From: Ilex aquifolium
Lineage: Eukaryota > Streptophyta > Magnoliopsida > Aquifoliales > Aquifoliaceae
Length of the DNA stretch: 64,000 nucleotides
NCBI GenBank assembly: GCA_951799425.1
Contig: OX637394.1
Location: 28,432,001 to 28,496,000 of the forward strand
Direction of reading: 5' to 3'
The translations under genes were made by a program, and so were the position numbers. Positions 31,085-42,479 of this stretch are shown piece by piece; within the stretch, counting starts at the first letter, position 1; every line of letters starts with the position of its first letter. Under the pieces are notes generated by a model. That model had not been told where the DNA came from. It was given only the letters and a program-made list of their open reading frames with translations, and searched no databases.

Positions 31085-32830
31085 GAGCATATATTCACAT
31101 CCGCAACAAACCCCTCTAATGAAGACTTTAATCTCAAGCCATTAAATTTAAACACATTTTCATTATTGGGGATATGAGGGAAAAGTTGACGCACAATAAA
31201 GGACTAGATCACCTAGACCTCAACTTACCAAGAAATAGGTGGAGTCTTGAATTGTATAAATGAACCTTCTAAGAAGGTTTAAAGATTCCCTCACAATGTT
31301 TTTATCATGAAGTATTTTCATTATGTCCTCAATATTTTTTGCATTATCATATACCTTATTCCTAAGCTCTTCCAACTCATTTATTTGAAGCTTTCGAGAT
31401 GCCTCTGCTAGTTCTAGATCAAAATTTAAGGTTTTGATTACCCAATAAGCTTTATGTTCTAGCTCCACATGCAAGTGACAGGGTTTGCCATACACCAGCC
31501 GATAAGAAGACTATCCTAAAATGATTTTGTAAGTAGTTCGATAAGCTCAAAGTGCATCGGTCAGTTGTAAATACCAATTTTTGCAGTCTGGATTCACCGT
31601 TTCTCTTGTAACATTTGCTTAATCTCCTTATTGGCTAGGTCAATCTAACCACTTATCTATGGGTGATAGGGGTTGCAACCTTGCGAGTTATCAAATATTT
31701 CCCATCAAATTTTCAAAATGACGATTGCAAAAATTTGCACTCCCATCACTTATAATGGCTCTATGAATTCCAAATCTCAATAAAATATTTTCCTTTAAAA
31801 ATCACACCACTATATGATAATCATTGTTGGGACATGAAATTGCCTCGACCCATTTTGAAACATTGTCAACTGCAACTAGAATATAAATGTAGCCACACGA
31901 TTGGGAAAAAAGTCCCTTAAAATCGATGTCCCAACAATCAAACACTTCGATAACAAAAATAGTGTTCAAAGACTCAGGAAATACCACCAACTATTGCAAT
32001 CTATCACAAGCAATATAGAAAGCATGAGTATCTCGAAACATGGTGGACCAATAAAATTCACATTGAAATTTTTTTTGCAGTGATTTGTTTTGAAGAAAAA
32101 TGGCCACCAAAAGTTTCAGAATGACAAAAAGAAATCACACTTGATATCTCATGGTTGGGTACACATCTCTAATGATATGATCCATATAGTATTTAAACAA
32201 GTAAGTGTAATCCCAAATGAAATTGCATACTTAACCCAAAATTTTTTGTTTATCTACAGAAGAAAATAGATGGAATTGTACCTTTTGACCAAATAATTGG
32301 CAATATCAACATACCACGTTACCTTAGAAATTGTAAATAATTGTTCATTAGAGAAAGTCTCCTTGATTGGTACTTGGTCCTCTTTGAATTCATATGTAAG
32401 CTTTGATAAATGGTTTGTCACCACGTTTTCTACTCCCTTGTTATCATTAATCATCAGGTCAAATGATTGGAGCATCCATGTCAAAAGTCGTTGTTTGACA
32501 TCCTTCTAAGTCAATAGGTATTTCAAGGTTGTATGATCAGTAGAAACCACAAATGAAGAACCAACCAAATAAGATAAATTTATCCAAAGCAAATACTACA
32601 ACAAATAATTCCTTTTCAATGGTAGAATAGTTCATCTAAATTATTTGAGGTTTTGCTTGCGTAATAAGCATATAAATTTTTTATATTTCCTTTGTCCTAG
32701 AACTGTACCTACAACATAGTCACTAGCGTCACACATCAATTCAAAAAGTAAAAGATCAGCCAAGTGGCTGCATGATGGGTGTGGAAGTTAACATGCCCTT
32801 AAGCTTATAGAAGAGTCCCTAGGATCACAT
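31085..32830 (-). pseudogene. Ath-H pol: RNase H and integrase remnants
   Basis: Recognisable blocks in order on the minus strand: CDASDY-like RNase H start near 32740, STIEKELFVVVFALDKF, GVENVVTNHLSKLTYEFKED, IVTWYVDIANYL-like linker, [35 protein letters not shown] (integrase core), [31 protein letters not shown], and NENVFKF-NGLRLK near 31110. Many frameshifts and stops; no functional domain remains. Confidence 0.85.
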
Positions 32831-33054
32831 GCCGTTTTTGTTTTAAGATCTTTTTACTGAACCTCTTGCAATTATGAATGAAAGAACCACAATTTGTTTA
32901 TTTCATTTTGCCTCGAGTTCATTTACATAATTGCATTACGATTTGAGTATTTTGTCGATCTATGAATTGTTTAATATGAATGGAATTATTTTTTTTATGT
33001 AGTGTAGTTTGAAAATAAAGTTTGCTGGGGACTAGCAAAAATCAAGTTGGGGGG
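32831..33054 (+). other. 3' end of Athila element G' with HP3-like hairpin and PPT
   Basis: Noncoding. A TTTGCTGG / CTAGCAAA stem with loop GGA lies at 33021-33039, and ATCAAGTTGGGGGGTG ends at 33054 directly before LTR start TGATGAGTAC. This is the same arrangement as before the 3' LTRs of Ath-P, Ath-B and Ath-E. The rest of the element is not recognisable in the window. Confidence 0.6.
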
Positions 33055-33442
33055 TGTGATGAGTACAAAATATTGCACATCATGCATCTCTATTGCACCC
33101 ATATTACTTGTTTTGTGGTAAAAATTGGGGGAAATGGTTTCAAATTCACAACTAATGGAGATTTGGGTGATTGTTGATTAACCCTAAATAATACGTTAAT
33201 GAAATAGATTATTAGGTTAATTGTGTTAAGGAATTAAGTTAAAACTGTCAAGATAAGTGAAATTAGGGTTAGTGCGTAAATTAGGGTTAATGCGTGAAAC
33301 TTGTTGTTTTTCAGGGATTTGTGCGAAAATTATGCAAAGTCAGGAGGATCAAAGTGTGCAAGCTTAATTAGCAAGGGGAGGCAAGTGCAATTACTACCCA
33401 ATTACATCAATCAAGCAACCAAGGAATCCAGAGGTTTAGCAT

Positions 33443-33590
33443 CGTCCGGACGGTAGTGGTGGCATCCGGATGGTAGCCAAACCGCCTCAACTCCTGTGCC
33501 TTCCTCCTATTGGTCCAAAGCTGCAACGAATGTCCTGATTGGTCAGTCCTAGTTCTGCTGCCTCAAGCCAGTCTCGAGAGCCTATAAATA
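33443..33590 (+). promoter_or_regulatory. LTR-D' promoter: CGTCCGGACG and CATCCGGATG palindromes, TATA
   Basis: CGTCCGGACG at 33443-33452, CATCCGGATG at 33463-33472 and TATAAATA at 33583-33590, 111 bp further on. Same arrangement, with decayed palindromes, in the Ath-P LTR (22081-22171). Confidence 0.65.
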
Positions 33591-34201
33591 GGCATGTCTA
33601 GCTTCATTTTGAGGGGTCTATCATATTCTGTCAGTTCTTCGCTAGAGAGAGTGGAGGGAAGTCCAGAGAGTTAGGAGAGTTCAGAAAGAGTTAGAGACAG
33701 TCAGTGAGAAGGAGAGAAAGAGAGAAACAGTACAGCGAAGCCCTGCCGGACCACTGCCAGCCAGCTTTCTAGCGAGAATTTCTTTCTTCTACATTTATGT
33801 TATTCCTTTTTACTTGGAGGGTTGACCTCTCCCACTTTTGTGTCCTAACCGATGATAAGAGTGGTAGTATTTCAACTATTCATCAGGGAAGGATTGTTTT
33901 GTATTCTGTTTTATTTGTAATGGAACTATATCACAACTCTTACTCGTCTATAGCAATGAGGCGTGAGTAGTCCTCTTATACCCTTCGGTGAAGGGTGAAC
34001 ATATGTACGATATTATTTAAGTTATGGAAATGCCGATGTTTTAACTATGCTTTAATGTTATATATACCTCCTTTATTGATGGATGGTTACATTTATAATA
34101 TGCTCATGGTTATGAACATCGAGCGGTACCTAATGCTATATACCATACTATCTTTACTAATTATGTACTTCATGCATGATACAATGATGTGCATGATTGG
34201 G

Positions 34202-35861
34202 TGCTTGATCGCGTTTACCCTAATCTCCGAACATCATCCGGTCATGTGTATATGGCTTATATGAGTAGGTGAGTGTCACTCTCCTCGGGTTCGATGCTAG
34301 AAATGGGGAAAAAGTGTGTGTGGATGAAAGTGTGTGTGTGTACAAAAGTTCTCTCCAAGCGAAGAGAGACTTTTGAGTGTCATGTTTTACTTGGAATTGA
34401 GTATTCCAAGGTCATCTCCTCAGGGAAGGAAGGTTTAATCGTGGGAATATGATTTTGTAAAAATGTAAAATCTAGTGAATTTTTGTTTTGGTGAGAGACG
34501 TTTTTTTTTTTATTAAGATGCAATGAAAACAAGGTTGGTTAATCCAAAGGGGTCATTCCAATGGGAATGTCAAATCAACTCAAAATATTCTTTCAATAGT
34601 GTCTCGGTGCTTGACTGATTCGTAGGAAGTGAGGGACTAATATGGAGGTGTAGGCTCAAGCATACCCCGTGAGAAGTCTACGGTGTATCAAGAGTTCACA
34701 ACCTTGTCCACACTCAAACCTAGTCAAACCAAAAAACTTACACTACGAGGAGGAATGAGAAAGAGTTGATTTAGCATACCCAAGAAGAAATTTCCCTTGG
34801 ATTAACCAACTAAAAACTTAGATATTCATAATAAATGCAAAGACAAACACAATGGACAAAGACATGCTAATGAAATGAAGATTAAAACTTGTATTAATGC
34901 AAAGAAAAATTTACAAATATAAGTGCATTTAATACCCATTTGGAAAGCTTGAGAAGAAAAACTTAAATGTAACAATGGTAGATACAAAGACACAAAATTA
35001 AACTTGAAATACACTAGAAATAAATGACATTAAAGTGCAATAAATGAAGATTACAAGAGTCTTACAGCTTACTACAAGTGAAATGGGTAGGAAAAGGCAA
35101 AAATCCAAGCATTCTCTCTCTAAACTGTCTTCTTCCTTGAGTTTCTCTCTCTAAAATGCTGAATAATGGTGTGTAGCCCTCTGCATTTTTGTCCATGAGG
35201 CTCCTATAGCCTTTGTGTGCAGGTCTCCCATCAATGGGAGGTGAGTTGATGGCTTGGACAGGCTAGGTCAAGCCTATCCTGCAACCCACCAGGCTCCCTC
35301 CTTTTCTCTCTTCCTCATAAATACATTGTACTCCAAAGTCCAACCCTAGGTGTAGAGAGGCATGCTGGGATGTATAACATGGCAAGGATGTGTGGGAGAA
35401 GCAAATGTGGGCCCCACAAGCAAAGAGAACTTGAGTTGCAGAAACTGGCATTTCTGGACCAAACTTTCGGGAAGGTCGAAGCAAAACCTTCCGGAAGGTC
35501 TTCTCTAGTGTGCAAATCCTTCCGGAAGGTTTTGGCAGAGGCAGAGGCAGAGGTAGGAGCTGTCCAGTGTGCAAATCTTCCGGAAGGTTGATGACCAAAC
35601 CTTCTGGAAGGTTTTCTCCTGATTTGCCTTTTTCTTGATTTCTTCACCTTCCAAGCCTCCCGTTAAGCCACCCCTTATTTTCTATTGTCTTTAAGCATTA
35701 TGATGAGGGTTTAACTCAAGCCATTTCATGTTCCTTACCTACAATCACACATAAACTTCATTAATTGTTAGATTAATTGCATTTTCTCCCATTTTCACCA
35801 CAAAAACAAGTATAAAAGGAGTGCAAATGTATACATGATGAGCAATATTTTGTGCTAATCA
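34202..35861 (-). repeat. Solo LTR-G'' (G family, 1660 bp), TSD TTGGG
   Basis: Minus strand: TGATTAGCACAAAATATTGC...GCGATCAAGCA. TTGGG lies at 34197-34201 and 35862-35866. Aligns in reverse complement with the 61412-63097 LTR (the TTGATACACCGTAGACTT and CCTCCTCGTAGTGTAA blocks are nearly identical). Inserted into solo LTR-D'. Confidence 0.92.
35486..35586. repeat. CCTTCCGGAAGG palindromes in LTR-G''
   Basis: Perfect 14-bp ACCTTCCGGAAGGT at 35486-35499, 12-bp copy at 35518-35529 and 10-bp CTTCCGGAAG at 35577-35586. One-off copies flank them (35461 and 35600). No clear TATA box on the minus strand downstream. Confidence 0.85.
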
Positions 35862-36650
35862 TTGGGCTTTATGTAATAGTTGATATATTGGTTAAGATAG
35901 GTTAAGTCTCAGCATAGCCAATGCTTTTGATTGAATGCATAAATCGGAATCTCGTAATCAATGAATCATCCATTTGCTGGTTGAATAACTGCAGTATTCC
36001 TCCTGAATGGCTTGCCTTCTGATTTACTATAGTTGTTTAAATGATGCATGGTACAGAGATGCCGATTGAGTAACTCAAGTATTCCTCATGAATGGCTTGC
36101 CTTCTAGTTTTCTCGGATTATTTGATTGTTGCGTGGAAATATACCTGCCGTCTAACTTAATCATTTGCTGGATACAGGTCAATATACATCATACCTACTG
36201 GTTGACTTTCTAGTAAAATGGGGGTTAATTTTTGTAAGGTGGCATTTCTAATAACCTAAACAATATAATGCATATGGAATCCCCGAACTAAAGGGTACCT
36301 TTTAATTATTGCATTTCCACAGTTTTAATTAAGTTTGTTTTGAATTGTTCTAAGCTCACACCAGAAGCTATTCTACTACATTTTGTGTCTGTAACAACTT
36401 CACCATTTCTATTTTGAATTCCAATATTAGCTCCCTGTGGGTTCGACCTCGGACATAGACCGATAATTATATTGCAATTTGACCACTTGCACTTGGTTGG
36501 ATGACATATTCTAGTGGCCGATCAATTGTAGGTAAAGAGCCGGTACAGTCATGTATAAAGCATCCCATCAAGTGCTGAAAGTCAATGGGAAAGAAGGGAC
36601 CGCTTAAAGGATGGCTCGGGACCTCAAGGAACCATGGAAATTCCAAAGCA

Positions 36651-37130
36651 GACCTACCGATCGGATAACCATAGTAAACCTTATGAATGGTTTACCTTCA
36701 GATTTATGAATGGTACCTTCAGATTTATTTGGTAATTGTATGGTGCATAGACCTTCCGACTAACCTAACAATTGTTGTGGTATGGTTCAACATATACATC
36801 AGGCCTACCGATTAACTTTTTGTTGACACGAGAGTTAATTGATGTAAGGTGGCACTATCATAATTTCAAGCAATGAAATTCATGTTGGATCCCCGAACTA
36901 AAGATTACCTTTTTCATTTTTTCTAATCAAAGTTTATTTTAAGTGTTTATTTATCAGTTCTTAAGCTTACACCACAAGCTATTTTAATACACACTACACG
37001 CACAACAATTTTACCCTTTTTAGTTCACAAGTTTCCAACAGATAACTCCTTGTGGATTCGACCTCAAAATTCATCGAGTAATATTACAACTTGACCACTT
37101 ATACTTGGGTGTATGATTAAGATCACGTCA
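36651..37130 (+). repeat. 3' fragment of an Ath-P-family LTR joined to LTR-G'
   Basis: Contains the family's GACTAACCTAACAATTGTTG, GATCCCCGAACTAAAG and CCTTGTGGATTCGACCTC blocks and ends CTTGGGTGTATGATTAAGATCACGTCA. The switch from G-family sequence at about 36650 (CCTACCG) looks like an illegitimate recombination joint. Confidence 0.65.
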
Positions 37131-37635
37131 GTATAAGACTCGAGTACTTGTATGTTGACTTTGTGAGTAGTGGATTAGAATTTAGTGAACCCCGAGTGGT
37201 TCCCCATGGTTTTTCTTGAGGAGGGTTTTTCGTATCAATAAATCACACGTGTTAATATTGATTATTTACATATACACTTGTGATTGTGAGTACACACACA
37301 CTATGTATTTGTTGGAATGGTTGATTGAATATCCATCCATCCATAGTTGTGCCATTTGGGTTTTGGAATCGCCGTGAGATTGATTGTTGAGTGAAGTAAT
37401 TGAATATTAATTAAAATCAATCGTCATGTTTAAGTTAGGTTATGGTGATTAAAATGAGTTCTCACTATTCATTATTAAATTTGTGTGAGAAGAGGTAATT
37501 ATAGTTGATTATGTTTTAATTGATAATCAATAGAGCATTAAATTGAAAAACCTATTCACCCCCTCTAGGTAAGTGTCCAGCTCTATGTGTATAATCATGA
37601 GGGAAAAGCCACACTAGGTTCCCTCTCCCGCAACA
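37131..37635 (+). repeat. 3' part of a Sirevirus-like 5' LTR
   Basis: GGTTTTTCTTGAGGAGGGTTTTTCG followed downstream by CTATTCACCCCCTCTAGG is characteristic of R-U5 in Sirevirus-type copia LTRs. A primer site follows at 37641. The LTR start is missing; the fragment is cut on the left by the LTR piece ending at 37130. Confidence 0.65.
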
Positions 37636-37640
37636 ATAAT

Positions 37641-37651
37641 TGGTATCAGAG
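37641..37651 (+). other. Primer binding site (initiator tRNA-Met type)
   Basis: TGGTATCAGAG, the usual Ty1/copia primer site complementary to the 3' end of tRNA-iMet, about 5 nt after the LTR end and 105 nt before the gag ATG. Confidence 0.8.
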
Positions 37652-37755
37652 TGTGGTTGCCCCTAAGCACACAGACATTTATAGGCATTTTTTTTTTTTG
37701 CTTACACACCTAGTTTTCATTCAAGAGATTTATTGTTACAACTACTCAGTATCGA

Positions 37756-39175
37756 ATGGATTCTCAATAGGAAGGAGGATCGATTGCACGATCACCTCTC
37801 TTTGATGGTTCAAATTTTACTTATTGGAAAGATTATATGAGAGCATTTCTTAAATTCGTTGATGAAAGAGTATGGTTAATTGTGCAAGAGGGATGAAGCC
37901 CTCGCACCGCCACCACATAAGTTGAAGGTGGTGAAGTGGTGGTTGAAGTGAAATCCCCAAAGACTTGATCGATAATCGAGATTGAATCGATGGGGTGGAA
38001 CTCTAAAGGATTGAATGCGATATTCAATACCATGACACCAAATGAGTTCTAATGAATGATAGATTGCGAGGCCTCCTTGGAGGCATGGGACATCTTGGTT
38101 GCTTCCCATGAATGGACCTCCATGGTGAAGATGTCCAAACTACAAAGGTACACCTCTTAGTTCAAGAGTTTGAGCATGCAAGATGATGAAATATTTAGTG
38201 TGTTATGCTAAATTGTGCGATATTGTAAATTCATATGTTGTAGTAGGTACCAAGGTTGACGATGTACCCATCAAATGTAAAATCTTGAGATCTATACCCA
38301 AGAGGTTTCATGAAAAGGTTACATACTTGGAAACAAGTGTCAACATAGAGTCGGTGTCGGTAGAAGACCTAGTTGCGTCTATATTGACTTTCGAGATGAA
38401 CCTTCCATCCCTTTAAAAAGCAAAGGGCATTGCTTTAAGCTCAACAAGAGAGGAGGGAGGGAAATTTGAGTCACCCCGATTAGAGAGCAGGGCCTAGCCT
38501 TAATTGCACAGAAGTTCAAAAAATACTTCAAGGCCAATAATGTGGAGTCCTAAAGGTTGAAAAAGAAGCCTAATAAACATACTACTCCTAAGGAGGGAAG
38601 AGAGAAAGGGGTAAGAAGCTCTCAACACAAGGTTGAGAGAAAAGAGCAAGGCTTCCGATGCTTTGAGTGTCAAAGATTTGAACACATAGCTTTGGAATGC
38701 TCGAATCGAATCAAAAAAGATATGCCCAAAGAAAAGAGGAGAGCTATGAAGGCCAAGTGGAGCGACAATAAAAGTAAGTCCACATTGACTGATGACTTCT
38801 CTTCTCAAGATGATGAAGAGAATTTCACGGCCTTTGTAGGTCCACTCTCCTTTCCCCCTAGAGAAACTTTGGCCATTGAAGTTGAAGCAAGTCCTACCAC
38901 AGTGGTAGAAAACTTGGACGAAGAAATACCTATTTGTGTGGAGGGTGAAAAGTGTTTTGAGGATATACACGATGTATTTGATCAATTGTATGTACAATTC
39001 CTGAAATAACAAAATAAGGTTCTTTCCTTGAGTGGTTAAGTTAACTCAAGTGAAGAAGATAAAAAAGTGCTTCATATGGACTTAGTGAAGTCCAAGGCTC
39101 AAATATGTGGGCTAGAGAAGAAGTCTCTTCTTGATCGAGTGAGCTTTCTAGAAAGAGAATAAAATTGACTATGGA
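37756..39175 (+). pseudogene. Sirevirus-like gag, N-terminal and zinc-knuckle parts
   Basis: ATG at 37756. Blocks: PLFDGSNFTYWKDYMRAFLK (the copia gag N-terminal signature), VWLIVQEG, EAWDILVASHE, MQDDEIFSVCYAKLCDIVN, ILRSIPKRFHEKVTYLE, TFEMNL. Then a charged linker and the zinc knuckle CFECQRFEHIALEC (C-x2-C-x4-H-x4-C, about 38659-38700). Several stops (37768, 37895 and others) and frameshifts. Gag would form the particle and bind RNA. No functional copy here. Confidence 0.85.
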
Positions 39176-39500
39176 TTCGAGCCATAACACATGGTTTCAT
39201 AAAACTACACGATTTTTCCGATCTAAATCAAACAGGTTTTAAATGAAGAAGATTTGGCTCAGCATGTTCTAGTCGATACGGGTAGGAGAAGAACCTGAAT
39301 CAGTATTTTAAAAAAACTTACCCCCTAACTATAGTCAGATCCACCAGACAAGAAACTCAATTCCGCACTGTTGCTGAGTCGTCAGACTTATCCACCAAGG
39401 GATACAGGTCTGTGCTGCCAATTTGGTTAAGTTCCAAAACATTGGGATCCCAACTTATCTAAATTCTGAGGGGCAACAAAGGCTGGAACTATTCCTGCCA
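39176..39500. other. Unassigned 325 bp inside Sirevirus gag
   Basis: Gag similarity stops after a LLDRVSFLERE-like segment and resumes near 39510. Between them I see no ORF, terminal repeat or TSD that I can define. Probably filler or an old insertion. Confidence 0.35.
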
Positions 39501-39742
39501 AAAACAAGGAACCTACTTCTCATCCTAGGAAATGTCATGAGCTTGTAAAGTCAAAGAAGAATCATGAATCAGAATGTGCAAAACTTGATAAAGATCTTCA
39601 GGAATCAAATGAACTCTCTAGAAGACTTCCCCAAGGTGATGAAAAGTTTGATAGAATGTTATCTATGAGAAAAATTGTGCGTGACAAGCATGATCTAGGC
39701 TACACACATGAACACACCATCAACACTTCTTCTAAGATTGTG

Positions 39743-42203
39743 TGTAAAACCCGAGAAAATTTAAACTTTTAAGAGAAAAAGGGCAAAATGGTAAATTGCC
39801 ACTATGGTACAGGTTGTAAACCTGAAATTTTCTAGAGCTCGGATGACGAAACGGACATCACCGTTGGATTCGTCTCGCGGAACCTAGTTACCCTGTCAAA
39901 TTTCATTGAATTCCGAGTTAGTCGGATTTTTCGCGTTTTACGAGGCGGTCGGACCTCGGGAGACCCAAAAACGAAATTCTGAATAAAATTTTAGATTTTG
40001 GGAAATAAATGACGGCAAGTTAAAATAAAAATATTTTGAACTTGAACCGGAGCGAAATTTAATCGTTTCGGGGTTAAAACGGACCCGGGAAATAAGGGCC
40101 GTGTGGCGCGTTGTAGGCCAAGTATTTAAAGGGTATTTAAAGGGGAGAAAATCAGATTTCTCTCCCCATTTGCTCAGCCGATTTTAACGTGAGAGGAAGA
40201 GAGGGAAAGAGCAAGTCTTCTCCACCTTCTCTCTACGATCTACACCCATTGAGAGCTCAAATCCACTTGGGCCAAGAACAAGAGTTGTTCTACGCATCAA
40301 GGGCTACAAGACCATACCAAGGAGGTCGGATTTTGGAGTGATTTGAAGAGCGGGATTTTGGGAAGTTAGGGCTTAGAGCTTGAATCGGGTCTTGGAGGCT
40401 TCTCAAGGTTGTTCTCCACGCTTCAAGAGATAGGGTTCCCTCCTACTAAGGTTTATTCCAAACCTAGGATGTTTTATGAAATGGGTAGGATGATAGATTG
40501 TATATCTCTTGCCTATTGTTGGTAATGTGTTGAAATGGGTATTGGAATGGGTAAAGATAAATTCTAATTGGATTGGTAATTAGAAATTTTTAAATGAAAT
40601 TTCTAGAATTGGGTATATGGGATTGACCTAATGTAATTCTTGGATTATGTGAATTGTGGGCATGCTATGTGCTTATATTATGTCATGAGAATCAAAGTGT
40701 GTTATTACTTGATTTTGTGATGACATGCTTGGGTGCCATTCAAGATAAAATGTTGATATATGTATACATGTAATAATATATTGACATTGTAGAGAATTAT
40801 GGAAATTATATGCTTACGATGTAATTTTGCCATGAAATATGTAAAACGTGATTAGAATGTTCATGTGTTACTCATAGCATATTGAACATGATAATAATTG
40901 TTGCAATGGAGCATCACATTGCATATGCACGGGAACATCGCATTTAGTGGGTGTGTGTGCATGGTGGTTGTCTTCACCATGCTTGGTGGATGACGAGTGG
41001 GCTCGGGTAATATGGGTCGATGACCTAGTCGAGTCGCACGGTTTGCATGGGTGATAGGGTTGGGGTAGCAAGAAGGGCTAGAAAATCCCTCGGGTGAGAG
41101 ACCTGGTGATTGGATACGCACTCCGTTGGTATAAGAGTCCATAAAGTGTGTCGGTGTACGCGGAACCGTTGGTGGAAGTCCATGAATTCCGTGTCGGTTG
41201 GGTGCCGTTGGTGTAAGTCCATAAATATCCACCCCAAGAAAGACCCTAGAATGAAAGGTCATTTGATGTGCAACATCAATGACGGATTGGTACACATTGG
41301 CACTTGCATGTGTAGAGGAGCCGAGAAGGGCTCGGTTGATATGCATGAGTGAGTCTCACCTCATTTCATAGCATGTCATTGCAAATTCCATCATTGAATA
41401 GATTTCCTTGCTTGGGATGTTATGAATTGTTGTTTTGTGGCATGTGAACATTTCATATGCATATAGGTTGGGGAGTAGCCTCATTAGGAGATACCCTATT
41501 GAGCGTGGCTCACCCTTTGTGGGAAAAATATTTCAGGTGCTGGGTTCATACCGGCGGACGGCTCCCATTTCGAGCCCCAAGGTTGAAGAAAGCCGGAATG
41601 TGGCTTTATTTTGAGTTTTTGTAAAATTATTATAAAAACTTGGTTTTGGCATGTAAATTCATATAAATGTTTGTAATAGAATTTATATGTATCATGTTTT
41701 ATGGGAAAAACATCATTAAATATGTGTTGGATGGAAAAGGATGTGTGTTGAATGGATTGGAAGTGAAAAACAGAGGAAAAAGGCAAAAGTGGCAGAACCG
41801 TACCGGTACGCGTACCGGTACGGCGACAGACAGAAGGTAGAGCGTACCGGTACGCGTACCGGTACGTAGAGGTCCAGTGGGCATAGCATACCGGTACGCG
41901 TACCGGTACGCCCTCCAAAATTTTCTGAAATTTTATTTTTTTTCTTTTTCTTGCCAAACCCTTGGGCTATGTCTTCCTCCCTTCTAATGTTATAAATGGA
42001 CTATAATGGAGTATAAATCATGGTATATTGAATATTGGTTGAACCCAATGAATAATCGAATCCGGTTAACAATTGTGAGTTAAGATCCCGGTTAAGGGGA
42101 TACTACTACCATGGTGTTATGTTGAGTGACATCCACGGGTATTTCCGCGGGTTGACGGGTGGTCAACGGTTAATAAAGGACCCCCGGAAACTAGGGCGTC
42201 ACA
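39743..42203 (+). repeat. Solo LTR-A2 (2461 bp), TSD TTGTG
   Basis: TGTAAAACCCGAG...GGGCGTCACA with TTGTG at 39738-39742 and 42204-42208. Same family as LTR-A at 1695-15315, which is inverted. LTR-A has no counterpart of the GTACCGGTAC cluster. No coding capacity; short antisense and sense ORFs in it are chance frames. Confidence 0.92.
41799..41998 (+). promoter_or_regulatory. LTR-A2 promoter: CGTACCGGTACG palindromes and TATA
   Basis: Perfect 12-bp CGTACCGGTACG at 41799-41810, 41811-41822, 41843-41854, 41855-41866 and 41899-41910. Two pairs are directly adjacent, giving head-to-tail 24-bp blocks. TATAAATG at 41991-41998, 81 bp from the last palindrome. Confidence 0.75.
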
Positions 42204-42479
42204 TTGTGTTTGTGAAGGGTAACACCATCCTATCACCCCTATAAGTAAGCATAAGTCCTAAAAAGACTAAAAATGGTAAGGGTAGGCACTCAAAAAGAAA
42301 GTTCTTAAGGAGAACCAAACTAACATGATATGTGTTATACTTGTGGAGAATGTGGTCATCATAGTAGACATTGCATGAAAAATGGGGATGCCTTAAACAA
42401 AAAGCTCATGCATCTAGCACACCAATCTAAATCTTTAAACAATCAAGTTTTAAAATTTTCCAAACTTTTAGAGAGGTCG

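Larger units (their letters stand above)
30590..32830 (-). mobile_element. Ath-H: old minus-strand Athila pol remnant
   Basis: RNase H, integrase and pol-end coding in inverse orientation, followed (minus direction) by a GGGGG-containing PPT at 30877-30890 and LTR-like sequence reaching 30590, where Ath-E begins. Heavily frameshifted, so probably older than its neighbours. The right boundary near 32830 is approximate. Confidence 0.75.
33175..36524 (+). repeat. Solo LTR-D' (Ath-P LTR family), TSD ATTGT
   Basis: TGATTAACCCTAAATAATACG...GTGGCCGATCA. Removing the nested LTR-G'' leaves about 1685 bp, matching the Ath-P and Ath-F LTRs. Evidence for insertion is the perfect ATTGT duplication and the contiguous G-family sequence on both sides. 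Confidence 0.9.
33055..36650 (+). repeat. LTR-G' (G family), split by solo LTR-D'
   Basis: The left part, 33055-33174 (TGATGAGTACAAAATATTGCAC...), and the right part from 36525 (ATTGTAGGTAAAGAGCCGG, CCCATCAAGTGCTGAAAGTC) together match 61412-61630 of the Ath-G LTR. The break is an insertion of LTR-D' flanked by ATTGT (33170-33174 and 36525-36529). After about 36650 (GCAGACCTACC) the sequence no longer follows the G family. Confidence 0.83.
39501..42479 (+). pseudogene. Sirevirus-like gag C-terminal part, split by solo LTR-A2
   Basis: 39537-39742 reads without a stop: SKKNHESECAKLDKDLQESN, then DEKFDRMLSMRKIVRDKHD-LGYTHE, a conserved coiled-coil-to-LGY block of Sirevirus Gag. It is cut by LTR-A2 (39743-42203, TSD TTGTG) and continues at 42209 as FVKGNTI. 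After a frameshift a second zinc knuckle, CYTCGECGHHSRHC, lies at about 42333-42374. No protease, integrase or RT follows; pol is deleted. Confidence 0.75.

Noticed and set aside
40861..41957. Several 60-160 codon ORFs on both strands in 40.8-42.0 kb
   Set aside because: They fall inside solo LTR-A2, which has no coding sequence. The reverse-complement region of LTR-A does not keep the frames.
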